Positions 35,045-44,094 of a stretch of 64,000 nucleotides of DNA are shown here, piece after piece. The notes beneath the pieces were generated by a model. That model saw nothing but the letters and a program-made list of their open reading frames with translations, was not told where the DNA came from and made no database searches. How positions within the stretch are numbered: position 1 is the stretch's first letter; each line of letters starts with the position of its first letter. The stretch comes from Dacryopinax spathularia. Its lineage: Eukaryota > Basidiomycota > Dacrymycetes > Dacrymycetales > Dacrymycetaceae. The stretch is from the NCBI GenBank assembly GCA_037974965.1, contig JBBPFI010000007.1, positions 1,240,001 through 1,304,000 of the forward strand, given 5' to 3'. The translations under genes and the position numbers were made by a program.

Positions 35045-38000
35045 ATGGCTCAAACGCGCAAATGTGGCTGCTGTGGTAACGTGTTGCCCTTGTCGACGGT
35101 TGGTCGACATCTGGATGCTATGCGCGCGAAGGAAGTTGCAACTCTGCTAAAGTTGCTGAAGTTCCGTTATCAGCCGCGTCACAGGCATGCAGCGGACGTG
35201 CACGAGATGCAGGTGGACGCGCTGGAGCAGGAGGAGCTGGGGCAGGAGGGGCTGGGGCTGGAGCTGGAGCTGGAGCAGGAGGAGCAGGAGCAGGAGCAGG
35301 AGGAGCAGGAGCAGGAGCAGGAGGAGCCTATCGGCATACCCCCAACATCTCGTTCGCTGGGACCGCAAGCTGAGCAAGTGGATGAGCTCGAGGAGATGGA
35401 GGAGAGGGAGAGGGACGTACAGGCAGAGATGCAGGCGCTGCTTGAGGACTTGGAGGAGCGGGCGCGTGTGCGCGAGGACGATGAACGGCTGCAAAGGCTG
35501 GAGGAGGCTGAGGAGGAGGAAGGGGGGATGAGTGAGCTGATTGAGCGGCTACTCCGTGAGATACCAGGTACGTACTTGAAGGAAGCTCCCAGTTCTCAAG
35601 GAAGACTAATAGAAGAGAAAGACACCCTGTCCGAGTCCGATCAGTGCAACCTCAAAGCATTTCGAGTGAAGATGAAAGCGAAACTTACCATAGCCCAATA
35701 CGACGTCCTGAGCGAGGCATTCCCAGAGCGCTTTCCACCCCTACACGCCGTCAAGAAGTGTGTAGAAGCGTACTCGCAGCTCGCACCAGTCAAGTACGAC
35801 TGCTGTGTCAACTCGTGCGTCGCATATACGGGCGCTTTGACCGAGCTGGACGTCTGTCCATACTGCGAGGAACCTCGGTATACGGCAGACAAGCGCCCAC
35901 GCCGGCAGTGGTCGTACCTGCCCCTGGTCCCGCAGCTGCAAGCCCAGTATCGGAATCCGGAGCTTGCCAAGGTCCTGGGCTCGTACAGAGCAAGCCAGGA
36001 CCCAACGGCAGCCCAGATGACCGACATCTTCCAGGGCAAGCTCTACCGCCAGCTCTGCGAGTCCTACATCGAAGTCAGCGGCAGAAGGCTGGACGAGAAG
36101 TACTTTGGCGCACCTAGGGATATCCCACTCGGCCTCTCGTTCGACGGCTTCGCCCCCTTCAAACGCACAAAGGCCACTTGCTGGCCCACCATCCTCTTCA
36201 ACTACAACCTCCCCCCTGAGCAACGCATGCTCACCGCCAACATCCTCGGTGTATGCGCGATACCGGGGCCCAAGCAGATGAAGGACCCGGATTCCTTCCA
36301 TTTCCCGCTTGTACAGGAGCTTCTCGACCTGGCACAGGGGGTTAGGGCATGGGATGCGCACAGGAAAGAGAACTTTACCTTGCGCGCCCATCTAATCCTC
36401 CTCTTTGGCGATATGCCCGCTGTCGCCAAGCTCATGAACTTGAAAGGACACAATGGCTACAAGCCATGTCGTGCCTGCGAAATCACGTCAGTGAGGGGAC
36501 CGGATGGCAGGGGAAGCTCAGTACCTCTTGACAGAGGTACTATGCGAGCTCCACAGCAAGCTGGCCTGGACCAGTACGACCCTCGACACCTTCCTCTGCG
36601 GACCCATCAGTCATTCTTGGACGCGACGAAGAGAATCAAGGAGGCACGCACCGATGCAGAAGCCCAGCGAATCGCCAAGGAGACAGGGGTCAAGGGAGAG
36701 AGCATATGGCAATGCTTTGGGAGCATTGTCTGGCCCTGGTCGTTCCCCCTCGACTTTATGCACCTCCTATTCGAAAACGTCGTCCCGCTGCTCTTGAGAC
36801 TGTGGATGGGCAACAAGGGACGCGTCGAGGAAGTCGCCAACGAAGTCTTCGTGCTGCCTCCCGATGTCTGGGCGGCTGTCGCTGACCAAGTCGAAAAAGG
36901 CGGCCAGACGATACCAGGAGCGTTCGGCAGACGCGTGCCGCACTTGCTGGACAAGCGACACGAGTGGATTGCCGAGACTTGGATGATCTGGATCACACAG
37001 TTAGCGCCCATTGTGCTGTGGAACAGGTTTGAACAGCCGGCGTACTATTCACACTTGACGACGCTCGTCCGCGTCATCAATCAATGCCTCGACTTCTCGT
37101 ATCCATCCAACTTCTCCTCCAAGATCCGTGAGGCGTTGGCCGACTGGGTCGTCAAGTACGGGACCTTGTACGTCCGCAGACGTCCTGAGCGAGCAGCCCT
37201 CTGTCCGGGCACGATCCATGGACTCTTGCACGTCGCGGACTACATCGAGTGGGTCGGACCCGTCTGGACTACCTGGTCGTTCGCGATGGAGCGATTCTGC
37301 GGAATGCTTCAGCGCGCGGTCACAGCAAGAAAGAATCCTTACCCTGGGATCGATCGTAGTCTATTGGAGCGGGCTCAGTGGAAGCACCTCATACTGAGGT
37401 ACTCTGAGCTGAAGCCCGAACCAGGCGACGTTGCCGACGTCGAAGACGAGAGCTACAAGTTGCTCTTCCCAAGGTCTGTAATGAAGATCAGCCCAGTCAT
37501 GAAACGACTGCTCAAGGCTCACCTGCAAGATCGCTTGGGAATCGTCCCTGAGGCCGTGGCTGACCTGCTAGGTGGCGAAGTCGTGCAATGGGCCAAAGCG
37601 CGCATTCCCGGACATGGGGATACCGTACACGCTGCCCAAATGGTGGGTACGCGACAGTTTCGCGATATGACCTATATCAGGGTAAGCATATTTCTCCCCA
37701 GAATGAACTGCGACTTACCTTGAGCAGTACGAGCACTCCTCTCGCAAGGGGAGTCTGCCCAATGTGTGCTATGGCCAGCTTCAGCACATCATCGTGATCC
37801 AGCTGGGCGGAACTCAATACCAGATCGCCTGTGTCAAGCCTTGCAAGCGAGACACCCAAGCGGCTCCACCAGGCGCAGCAATGGCGTTCAAGACGCTCGC
37901 CGGCATGCAAGTCGTTGACTTGTGCGAAGTGAAGGCGGTAGTCGGGCGCGTCCTTGACTGTCGAGGTCGCTTCTGCATAATCGACCGAGTCGGCTTGCAT

Positions 38001-38057
38001 CTTCCCGTTTATACGGCCCAAGAACTGGCTCGTGCGCCTGCGGAAGATGATCAGTAG
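35045..38057 (+). CDS. CMC/Tnp2-type DDE transposase
   Basis: Two exons. The long first one starts MAQTRKCGCCGNVLPLSTVG, with a Cys pair of the zinc-finger type, and continues with a Glu/Gln-rich stretch (35230-35330). The catalytic core has the family landmarks: DCCVNSCVAYTG and CPYCEEPRY zinc motifs, IPLGLSFDGFAPF with the first Asp, LILLFGDMPAVAKLMN with the second, GYKPCRACEI, FPLDFMHLLFENVVPLLL, and the late block GPVWTTWSFAMERFCGML. A 46-nt intron joins RDMTYIR to YEHSSRKGSLPNVCYGQ and the ORF ends at 38057. About 990 aa. The ORF has no stop or frameshift, so the enzyme may be active. The start could lie further upstream, but the ATG at 35045 immediately precedes the Cys motif. Confidence 0.85.
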
Positions 38058-38594
38058 AATACAAAGACATAGATACAAAACTTACTCGTAGCTTAGACCA
38101 ATGCATCGCGTTATCCCTTGATCGCGTGTCCCCTTGAAAAGAATATAGCCCCTGCGAAAGAGTCTGAGCGAGCCCATTCTGGAGCAGAAGAAGCAGAAGA
38201 AGAAGCAGAAGAAGAAGAAGCTGAAGCTGAGGAAGCCGAAGAAGAAGGAGAAGAAGCTGAAGGAGCAGCTGGAGATGGAGGAGCTGAAGGAGCTGGAGAT
38301 ACGGGAGGAGAAGTAGAAGAGGGAGAGCCAGACGATCGAGATGAGCAGGCGCGACCTCTTGAGAGAGGTCATTCCCGCCCAATCTCTAAAGCAGCTCATC
38401 CCCTGCCGAAAGGGACTCGTGCGAAGTGCAAGAAAAAGGGGAATCGGTGATTACCATTTGGAAACGACCCCCAGAGCTATGAGTCGATAGAAAAGTAGCT
38501 AGAGAGTCTAAAGAAAGTAGTTAGTAATGAAACACGTTCGACGAGTTGATAACTCACAAAAACATTAGAAAAGATTATACTGAGGAGATCTCAG
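38058..38594. other. Purine-rich low-complexity region in transposon
   Basis: GAA/GAG-rich sequence (38180-38330) gives Glu-rich frames on the plus strand and Ser/Phe-rich frames on the minus strand. Neither looks like a folded protein. One of the 18-bp palindromes lies at 38353-38370. Coding status is unresolved. Confidence 0.4.
38353..38370. repeat. 18-bp palindrome GACCTCTTGAGAGAGGTC (copy 2)
   Basis: One of five related palindromes in the element (others at 36521-36540, 40621-40638, 43180-43197 and 43328-43345). Arms GACCTCT/AGAGGTC surround a four-base centre. Confidence 0.8.
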
Positions 38595-39147
38595 TTACAA
38601 AACATTATTCCCCCCTTCCCCCCCTTCCTCCCTTTCCCCCCCTTCCCCCTTCAACTCCCTCCACAACTCCCTCATCTTCTTCAGGCCAGTGAGCATAAGG
38701 TTGATGGCCGCGATCAACTCATTTACCTGGCCTGCGAATTTCAGCAGGCCAGCGATCGATGGGGTGTTCCCCCAGATAAGCTGATGTAAGGTTAGTAATG
38801 AATGCCAAAAGAAGACTTTGCTTACCTTAAAAAAGCTCTTCATGCCTTGAAACGCGCCAGGGAACTGCATGGTGGTGGTTGGCGACTTGGAGGAGAGAGC
38901 GAGTTGCAGGGGGCGTTTAAGTACGCGAAAATCCGGCGAACTCGACTCTGCAATGGCTACGCAAGGGAACGTAGTCAGTTGCGTGCAGGTGAGCGGGTGA
39001 AGCGTAACGTACTTACCGTTGTGCGGCTGTTCGCAGCCCGCTTGACGATCTTGCGAAAGTGCCGGGATTGACCTGTAGGAATGCTTCGAAAAGTTCACGG
39101 GGTGAAATTCGAAGTGTTCCTACCTGGCGTAGTACACCCTGCGACAT
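38595..39147 (-). CDS. Small spliced transposon gene, 5' end uncertain
   Basis: The last two exons are clear: MQFPGAFQGMKSFFK (ATG at 38870) joins across a 46-nt intron to LIWGNTPSIAGLLKF, and continues QVNELIAAINLMLTGLKKMREL to a Gly/Glu tail ending NNVL. Upstream, in-frame segments ESSSPDFRVLKRPLQLALSSKSP and SIPALSQDRQAGCEQPHN are linked by good splice sites, so the gene probably begins further 5'. I could not fix the first exon; an ATG at 39147 is near but not clearly in frame. The product is a small helical protein of unknown function. It has the same strand and exon style as the gene at 39627. Confidence 0.45.
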
Positions 39148-39626
39148 GGTATTAGCGAGCTGAAGGAGAAGCTAAGGAAGAAGAAGAGCGAGACGAAGAG
39201 GAAGAAGAGGATGGAGAAGACGAGGATGATGAAGATGATGAAGATGAATAGGAAGAGGAAGAGGAAGAAACTGATGAGACAGACGTAGAACACGCCTGGG
39301 CCCACCAGAAAATGGTCCCAAGTGAGCCTACATCTGTCACATCGAGTAACGTCGTCTCCTCTTGTTCTTTGGCTTGTCCGGGTGACATCCCAAGTAAAGA
39401 AGAAGTACTCGTCGCCTTAGCGCACGAGTACAACCCGAAATCATCAAAGAGTCACTGGGCACACGCCAGGGACTGAGGAAAGGGAGAGGGGAACATCATT
39501 CACCATTTTGGAGCCATTCGTACACTTAGAGACTGAGCGGTGCTGTAAAACTAATTAGACTCTGTAGCAGTAATCAGTTAACGCTTCCAACGAGGCTAGA
39601 AAGACTTACAATACTAATGAAACACT
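39148..39626. other. Purine-rich low-complexity stretch in transposon
   Basis: 39165-39270 is almost pure purine on the plus strand (GAA, GAT and GAG triplets). It produces a poly-Ser frame on the minus strand. Part of it may be an exon of the small gene to its left. Nothing firm can be called between 39300 and 39626. Confidence 0.35.
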
Positions 39627-40511
39627 TTATTTCCCGAGGAGCTTCTTACCCCACTTCCAAACCGCACTCCCGACCGCCTTGATATCCTCGTAAACACGAG
39701 GCACTCTTTCCTTGATGTCCTCGTAGTCGTGCAGGGCGGTATTGAGGACCGCCAGCTCCGCGCAGACGAAACGGTAGACGCCATAGACGGCGACAAGTGC
39801 GACGCCGAGCGCCTTGAGGCCCTTGTTGGTCCCCGAGCCCCAACGAAGGGCAATCTAGATCAAGGTGAGTAAGTTAAGCCGCGCCCAAGTAGAAACTCAC
39901 CTTAGAAGCATGAGCCCGAAGGCTCACGCGCTTAATCGCCTGCTTGGCAGGCTCGTCGTCCCCAAAACGAATGCCGATCTTCGCTACGCGGCCCACAGCG
40001 GCGGTGGGCACAATACGAGTGAGGCGGGGCGCGAGACGAAGGCCAACAGCGTTGGCAATAGGGCGGCGGGCGGCAGCGAACATCTTGGTGATTGTTGTTG
40101 CTGTTGCTGTTGTTGCTGTTGTTGCTGCGAAGACGGTCAGGAGGATAGAGAAGAAGGAAAGAAGACCGGCACTTACCTGAGTGCCGAAGTGGTGCCGGCT
40201 GACGAAGTGGTTCGGAGGATGGAGAAAGGCGGAGTGCGGAGGACCTGAGAAGACAGGGTAAGTCATCGGCGCCTCCAATTTCATTGCCGCGTTACCTGTT
40301 TGGGTATGCGGGGTAGTGCTTCTCGTAAAGAAGCTGATGGCTAGGAACTGCGGAGAAGAAGTTAGTACATTAGATTAGATAATCGGAAGAAGCACTTACC
40401 TTGCCCCTGAGGAATGTATTGGAAGGACTTAGGGTCCCAACAATAACGTTGAAGGCTGGCCGACGAAGGGAGAGTTATGGAGCGAATGGGCCTGCTGCTG
40501 AGCCTGCACAT
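39627..40511 (-). CDS. Five-exon transposon gene, mitochondrial-like membrane protein
   Basis: Exons 40511-40400, 40347-40296, 40244-40177, 40124-39901 and 39854-39627 all have GT-AG borders and keep one frame, giving 227 aa. The N-terminus MCRLSSRPIRSITLPSSAS and the internal stretch FAAARRPIANAVGLRLAPRL are Arg/Ser/Ala-rich, lacking acids, like mitochondrial presequences. A single hydrophobic segment ALGVALVAVYGVYRFV follows, then a charged tail (DYEDIKERVPRVYEDIK) ending KKLLGK. No known family was recognised. The consistent phases across four introns make this a real gene. It is carried within the CACTA element and is not a usual transposition function. The ATG in exon 4 (40083) is an alternative start. 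Confidence 0.6.
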
Positions 40512-40620
40512 TCGCTCGATCACCCTCCCCTCTTCGGACAGCCTTCGAAGAGGGCTGTCAGTCTACGAAGGTTATACCCCATCGTGGACTGGCAGCCCCC
40601 TCCCAGGTAGAAAGCTTCCT

Positions 40621-40638
40621 GACCTCTTGAAAGAGGTC
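40621..40638. repeat. 18-bp palindrome GACCTCTTGAAAGAGGTC (copy 3)
   Basis: Same family as the palindrome at 38353, with a central TGAA. Arms are perfect over eight bases. Confidence 0.8.
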
Positions 40639-40649
40639 GGGTTGCTTCT

Positions 40650-40790
40650 GAGAAAGAAGGAGAGGGAGAGAAAGAAGGAGAGGGAGAGAAAGAAGGAGAG
40701 GGAGAGAAAGGGAGAGGGACAGAGAGAGAAAGGGAGAGAAAGAGGGAGAGAGAAAAGGGGAGAGAGAGAGAAAGGGAGAGAGGGCCGACA
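40650..40790. repeat. Purine minisatellite (GAGAGGGAGAGAAAGAAG-type)
   Basis: A 16-base unit of the type GAGAAAGAAGGAGAGG is repeated about three times and then decays into irregular GA-rich sequence. It is confined to the CACTA element. Confidence 0.8.
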
Positions 40791-40949
40791 GCGGACGGTC
40801 ATGCAGAGGACGGAGTAGATTAAGAACGTACGCTACAGGGCGCCAAGACTACAAGATGCGCCAGGGAGAGAGAATGAAAACTAATTAGAATGAAACTACC
40901 TGTCAACTAGTTAGTGCACGTAATGATGAGCAAAATAAACCAAACTCAC

Positions 40950-42984
40950 CTAAAGTACTATTATCCCATCATCCTCCTCATCCTCCTTCACGTTCTTCTC
41001 CTCTTTCTCCCTCTCCTTTCCCTTTCCCTTCTCCTTCTCTAGCCGCTTCTCCCTCAGCCTTGCCATAATCTCCGCCCGATGCTCCTTAAAGTTCAACACG
41101 CGCCCAGGCTTGCTGGGAGCGGTTGGGAAGGCGGGAGGGACGGGTGTGTCGTCCCTGAAGAGCGGCTCCTCCGATGCACGAGGCAAGTCGGGAGTGTGCT
41201 CGGGGAAGAAGGGGGAGGGAGAGGGAGAGAGACGCGCCCGAACGCGCCTTTCGCTCTCCAACTCGTCCCCAGGTCGTTTGCCGCCAGGGAGAGGAGTCTC
41301 ATCGCGGAAGAGCGGCTCTTGCTCCTGCTTGAGCCTCTCGATGAGCTCCGCCTCCCGCTTGCCGTCCCAATCGATGCCGTCGGGCAGTTCGCCTTGGCGA
41401 GCAACACCATAGCGACTATTGGCGTTGAGGATGCCGCCGACTATGTCAGGATTGGGGTCATTGATCTTGTGGACCCTCGTCCGCACAGATTCGTAAGCGG
41501 CTTTTCGCTCGATGACGGCTTTGGCGAGCTCGTTGTCGCCCTCGAAGATCTCGAACGAGCCCTCCAGCTTCTTCAACGCCTTCTTCTTGCGTTCCTTGAT
41601 CTTTCCCCGCTTTTCTTTACTGGAGAGACTTGATTGGCGGGCTTCATCGTGGGATTTGGCATCGGGGTCGATGAGGTTCTTCTTGTGGTCCAGGTAAGAA
41701 CCACCAGCTGCTCGGTAGGCGTTGTACAACTCGTCCCTCTTCTCGACAACCCACTGCTTGGTGAGGTTCTCGTCCTTGAAGGGTGCCTCTTGATGCTCCC
41801 ATGGCGTGAGGTTGGGACGACGGAAGGGTTTGAGTACGGCGACCCCTTCCTCGAAAAAACTCTGCTTGACGTCCTCAGGGAGTTCGTCAGCTCGCACACC
41901 CATGTAGTTGTGGATGCTAGGCAGCCGTTCGATGGTGAAAGGCGGCTGCCGTTTCACCTTGACCTCGAGCAGGCTGACGATGCCATGAAGTGCTCGGACT
42001 TTCGCTTGGGCTCTGAGCCAGACGAAGCGAATGGTCTCGAACGGCATCGGGGTGAGGAGGTCGAGTCGCTCCTGGGCAAAGCTGCCGGCCCAGGTCTCGT
42101 GCAGGCTTGCATAGCGCTGCTTGAGGTCGTCGTTGGCGGGGAACTGGTTGAGGAGGATGACGGCGCGCTCGAAAAAGTGAGTGTGGGCCGCCATGAGGAG
42201 GGCGGACCACATCGGGTTGTGGAGGAAGGGCCGGTTGCCATCGTACACGCGCTTGAGGTCGTAGTAACGCATGTCGTTCGACCCAATGTATCGGCGAACG
42301 ACTTCTCCAACTGGCAGAGGCGGACCACGATCCTCGGGGAGGTACCAAGGCTGGCAGGTGGTCAGGCGGCACGGTGCCCACCAGACCATGCTGTTCTCGG
42401 GGTCTGGAGGAGGTCCGGGGCAGTAGGGACGGTAGGGGTAGCGGGGGTCGTATTTTTGGGCGAAGACGGTAAAGTCGTGTCGACTCCGTGCCCAGAGGCA
42501 GCGGGAGTAGTCGTCGAGGTCGAATTCGACCTCCTCTTCGCCTTCGCCTCTGCCGTAGGCATCATATCGGGCCTTGAGTTCGAGCCAGGCCGTTCTTCGC
42601 TCCTGGTTGGACATTTTGTCCCAACGGTCGGTGGCACCTTCCAGGAGGGCGTTACCCATCTGATCGACGGAGAAGGGAGCATAGTGCCGCCCATCTCGAC
42701 GTCTCTTGAACAGACTGGGGAGGTCGTGGTACCTCATACCGTACTTGAGCTCATGCTCGTACAGGTTGAGGTGTCCCTGTCCGACCGTTCCCTCGTGGTT
42801 GACTTCTGTAGTATAAATTAGCTTAGATATGAATACGATTGTTATAAAACTCACCTGGGCCCCTCTCCTTACCCTTCTCCTTCGGATCGCAGCTTGATCC
42901 GCCAACTCCTGCCTCTGCACGAGAAGCAGGTCGGGGAACGCGGGGAGCGTGGCGAAAGCCCGTCTCCCAAGTTGCGAACGTCAT
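40950..42984 (-). CDS. Large transposon-carried protein of unknown function
   Basis: Two exons: MTFATWETGFRHAPRVPRPA (ATG at 42984) to KERGPE, joined across a 49-nt intron to VNHEGTVGQGHLNLYEHELK. Total about 660 aa. The N-terminal half is rich in Trp, Tyr and Pro (YHDLPSLFKRRRDGRHYAPF, YPYRPYCPGPPPDPENSMVW), as in a folded domain. The C-terminal half is charged, with KEKRGKIKERKKKALKKLEG and a repeated acidic-hydrophobic phrase (EPLFRDETPLPGGKR, EEPLFRDDTPVPP). It ends in a Lys/Glu helix. No known domain was recognised. The repeated LFRD[ED]TP phrase may be a binding motif. It lies at the end opposite to the coiled-coil gene and points inward. Confidence 0.65.
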
Positions 42985-43179
42985 CTAAAGACGAGTTAGC
43001 TCGGTTAGAACGTGTGCGAACTGCTTGACGTACCTTTCGCCTCACTGACAACTCCTCACAGCACGGTTCTTGAAGAAAGAGTGAAAGTTAAGCGGCCAGC
43101 AGAGCACAGATCAAAGTAAAGAGTGGATTATGGGGGACGACCGAGAACCTGTTCCCTAAGCCAGCTGAGGGTGCACGCT

Positions 43180-43197
43180 GACCTCTCAAGAGAGATC
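43180..43197. repeat. 18-bp palindrome, variant GACCTCTCAAGAGAGATC (copy 4)
   Basis: Related to the other copies, with centre CAAG and one arm mismatch. Confidence 0.65.
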
Positions 43198-43309
43198 AAC
43201 GGTCCAGTATGCTAGGCAGGTAGTAGGCGGTCGCTGTCGACAGTTGTGGTAGGTATAATCACGGGCGAATAACACGAGTAGAAGGTCTTGAAGTCTTGCT
43301 GTTGTCGAG

Positions 43310-43363
43310 CCCGTTTTTGCTATGGTTGACCTCTTGACAGAGGTCGGTTATAGCAAAAACGGG
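43310..43363. repeat. 54-bp nested palindrome near right end
   Basis: Fourteen-base perfect outer arms CCCGTTTTTGCTAT/ATAGCAAAAACGGG enclose the 18-bp palindrome GACCTCTTGACAGAGGTC (43328-43345, copy 5). Four unpaired bases lie on each side. This is the largest inverted repeat I found in the window. Confidence 0.9.
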
Positions 43364-43385
43364 GGCCTTGATTCTTGATGGTCGA

Positions 43386-43398
43386 GGTGGTGGTCGTG

Positions 43399-43451
<53 letters not shown>

Positions 43452-43461
43452 GGTCGTGGTC
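43386..43461. repeat. (GGTCGT)n hexamer repeat
   Basis: About eleven to twelve near-perfect GGTCGT units, with a few GGT slips. Simple sequence repeat inside the transposon; it gives Arg-Pro frames that are not credible as protein. Confidence 0.9.
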
Positions 43462-43738
43462 GGTGGTGGAGAGGAGGCGGAGGAGGACGACGAGGATGAC
43501 TTAGCGCTGGCAGTGTCGCTAAGGGCCTCGTGTTTGGCGCGTGTGGCCTAGCGGCTGTGCCAACAATGGTTTTCAACGTGTCGCTAGGGTCCTCCCTTGA
43601 CGCGGACTTAGGTAATGAGAACTAGTGCCTTAAGCATTAGTCATAACCCTCTTAGAACAAATGTCGGGGTTTAAAATCATTACATTTTGTATTAAATCAG
43701 TAAGAACTACTACTTATCTATACTAAACTTGGACCCTT

Positions 43739-43752
43739 GCGCGTCTCTAGTG
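43739..43752. repeat. Right terminal inverted repeat of CACTA element
   Basis: Read inward on the minus strand it is CACTAGAGACGCGC, matching the left end CACTAGA..CGCGC. It is followed at once by GGT, the second target-site copy. Confidence 0.85.
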
Positions 43753-43755
43753 GGT
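43753..43755. repeat. Target site duplication GGT, right copy
   Basis: GGT directly after the right TIR, identical to 33281-33283. Confidence 0.8.
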
Positions 43756-44094
43756 GTAGTTCAAGTACCAAGTGTGCCTCATTGACAGTAAGACCCCAAA
43801 GAGCATAAAAGCGTTATGTCCATATTGTGCCAAAGCAAAGACCAGCCATGAACACTGCAGAACGGCATCATACGGGCAGGAGGTCATGGTGAGCGAGCAG
43901 AGGCATGATCGGAATCTGCCGGACGCAATTCACGTGAATCGCTGTTTCCTTCCCAATCCGGTAATTGGTCCCTCTCATCGTCCTCGTCGTCCTCCAGGCC
44001 GTCCTCGTCGTCTCGCGGCTCGCTCTCACCGCCCGAATCAGCTTAGTCCAGTCCGACGTTGCTGAGCGCCTAGCCCAACTAGAAATGATATAGG

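Larger units (their letters stand above)
40512..40949. other. Repeat-rich spacer in transposon
   Basis: Contains an inverted repeat GACAGCC...GGGCTGTC near 40537-40560, the 18-bp palindrome copy at 40621-40638 and a long purine tract. A plus-strand frame across it (Lys/Glu/Arg repeats) is low complexity, so I do not call a gene. Confidence 0.4.
33284..43752. mobile_element. Complete CACTA/CMC (Plavaka-like) DNA transposon, 10.5 kb
   Basis: The left end reads CACTAGACGCGC and the right end, read inward on the other strand, CACTAGAGACGCGC. These are the same terminal inverted repeat with a two-base gap. Both ends are flanked by GGT. Inside is an uninterrupted Tnp2/CMC-type DDE transposase, plus at least four other genes, mostly on the opposite strand, and several palindromes. 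The element lies in the spacer between HSP20 and COX10, so it broke no gene. Intact termini, an exact target duplication and open frames point to a young copy. CMC elements of fungi are known as Plavaka; assignment below superfamily level is inference. Confidence 0.9.
42985..44094. other. Right end of transposon and COX10 promoter
   Basis: 42985-43752 is the right subterminal region of the CACTA element, with palindromes, the GGTCGT repeat and the TIR. 43756-44094 is host sequence forming the promoter of COX10. A splice-like acceptor immediately precedes the ATG at 42984, so a non-coding first exon of the large transposon gene may lie near 43040. No additional gene was recognised. Confidence 0.5.

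Noticed and set aside
38082-38450. Glu-rich plus-strand and Phe/Ser-rich minus-strand frames
   Set aside because: Both arise from a GAA/GAG simple repeat. No domain or splice support favours either strand.
39152-39433. Poly-Ser minus-strand frame in the transposon
   Set aside because: Produced by a purine tract. I could not connect it in phase to the exons of the gene at 38595.
40477-40818. Lys/Glu/Arg-repeat plus-strand frame
   Set aside because: Covers the minisatellite at 40650-40790 and an exon of the opposite-strand gene; composition is simple repeat.
41634-42821. 395-aa plus-strand open frame opposite the large transposon gene
   Set aside because: Exact antisense of a long coding exon. 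Its composition mirrors the minus-strand protein, and the minus-strand frame has an intron and a proper start.
43259-43576. Arg-Pro repeat minus-strand frame
   Set aside because: Encoded by the (GGTCGT)n hexamer repeat and lacking any other sequence of note.
33284-43752. Interpretation as a KDZ (Kyakuja-Dileera-Zisupton) element
   Set aside because: Transposase motifs (FDGF, GDMPA...CRAC) and CACTA termini with a 3-bp duplication fit the CMC superfamily instead.
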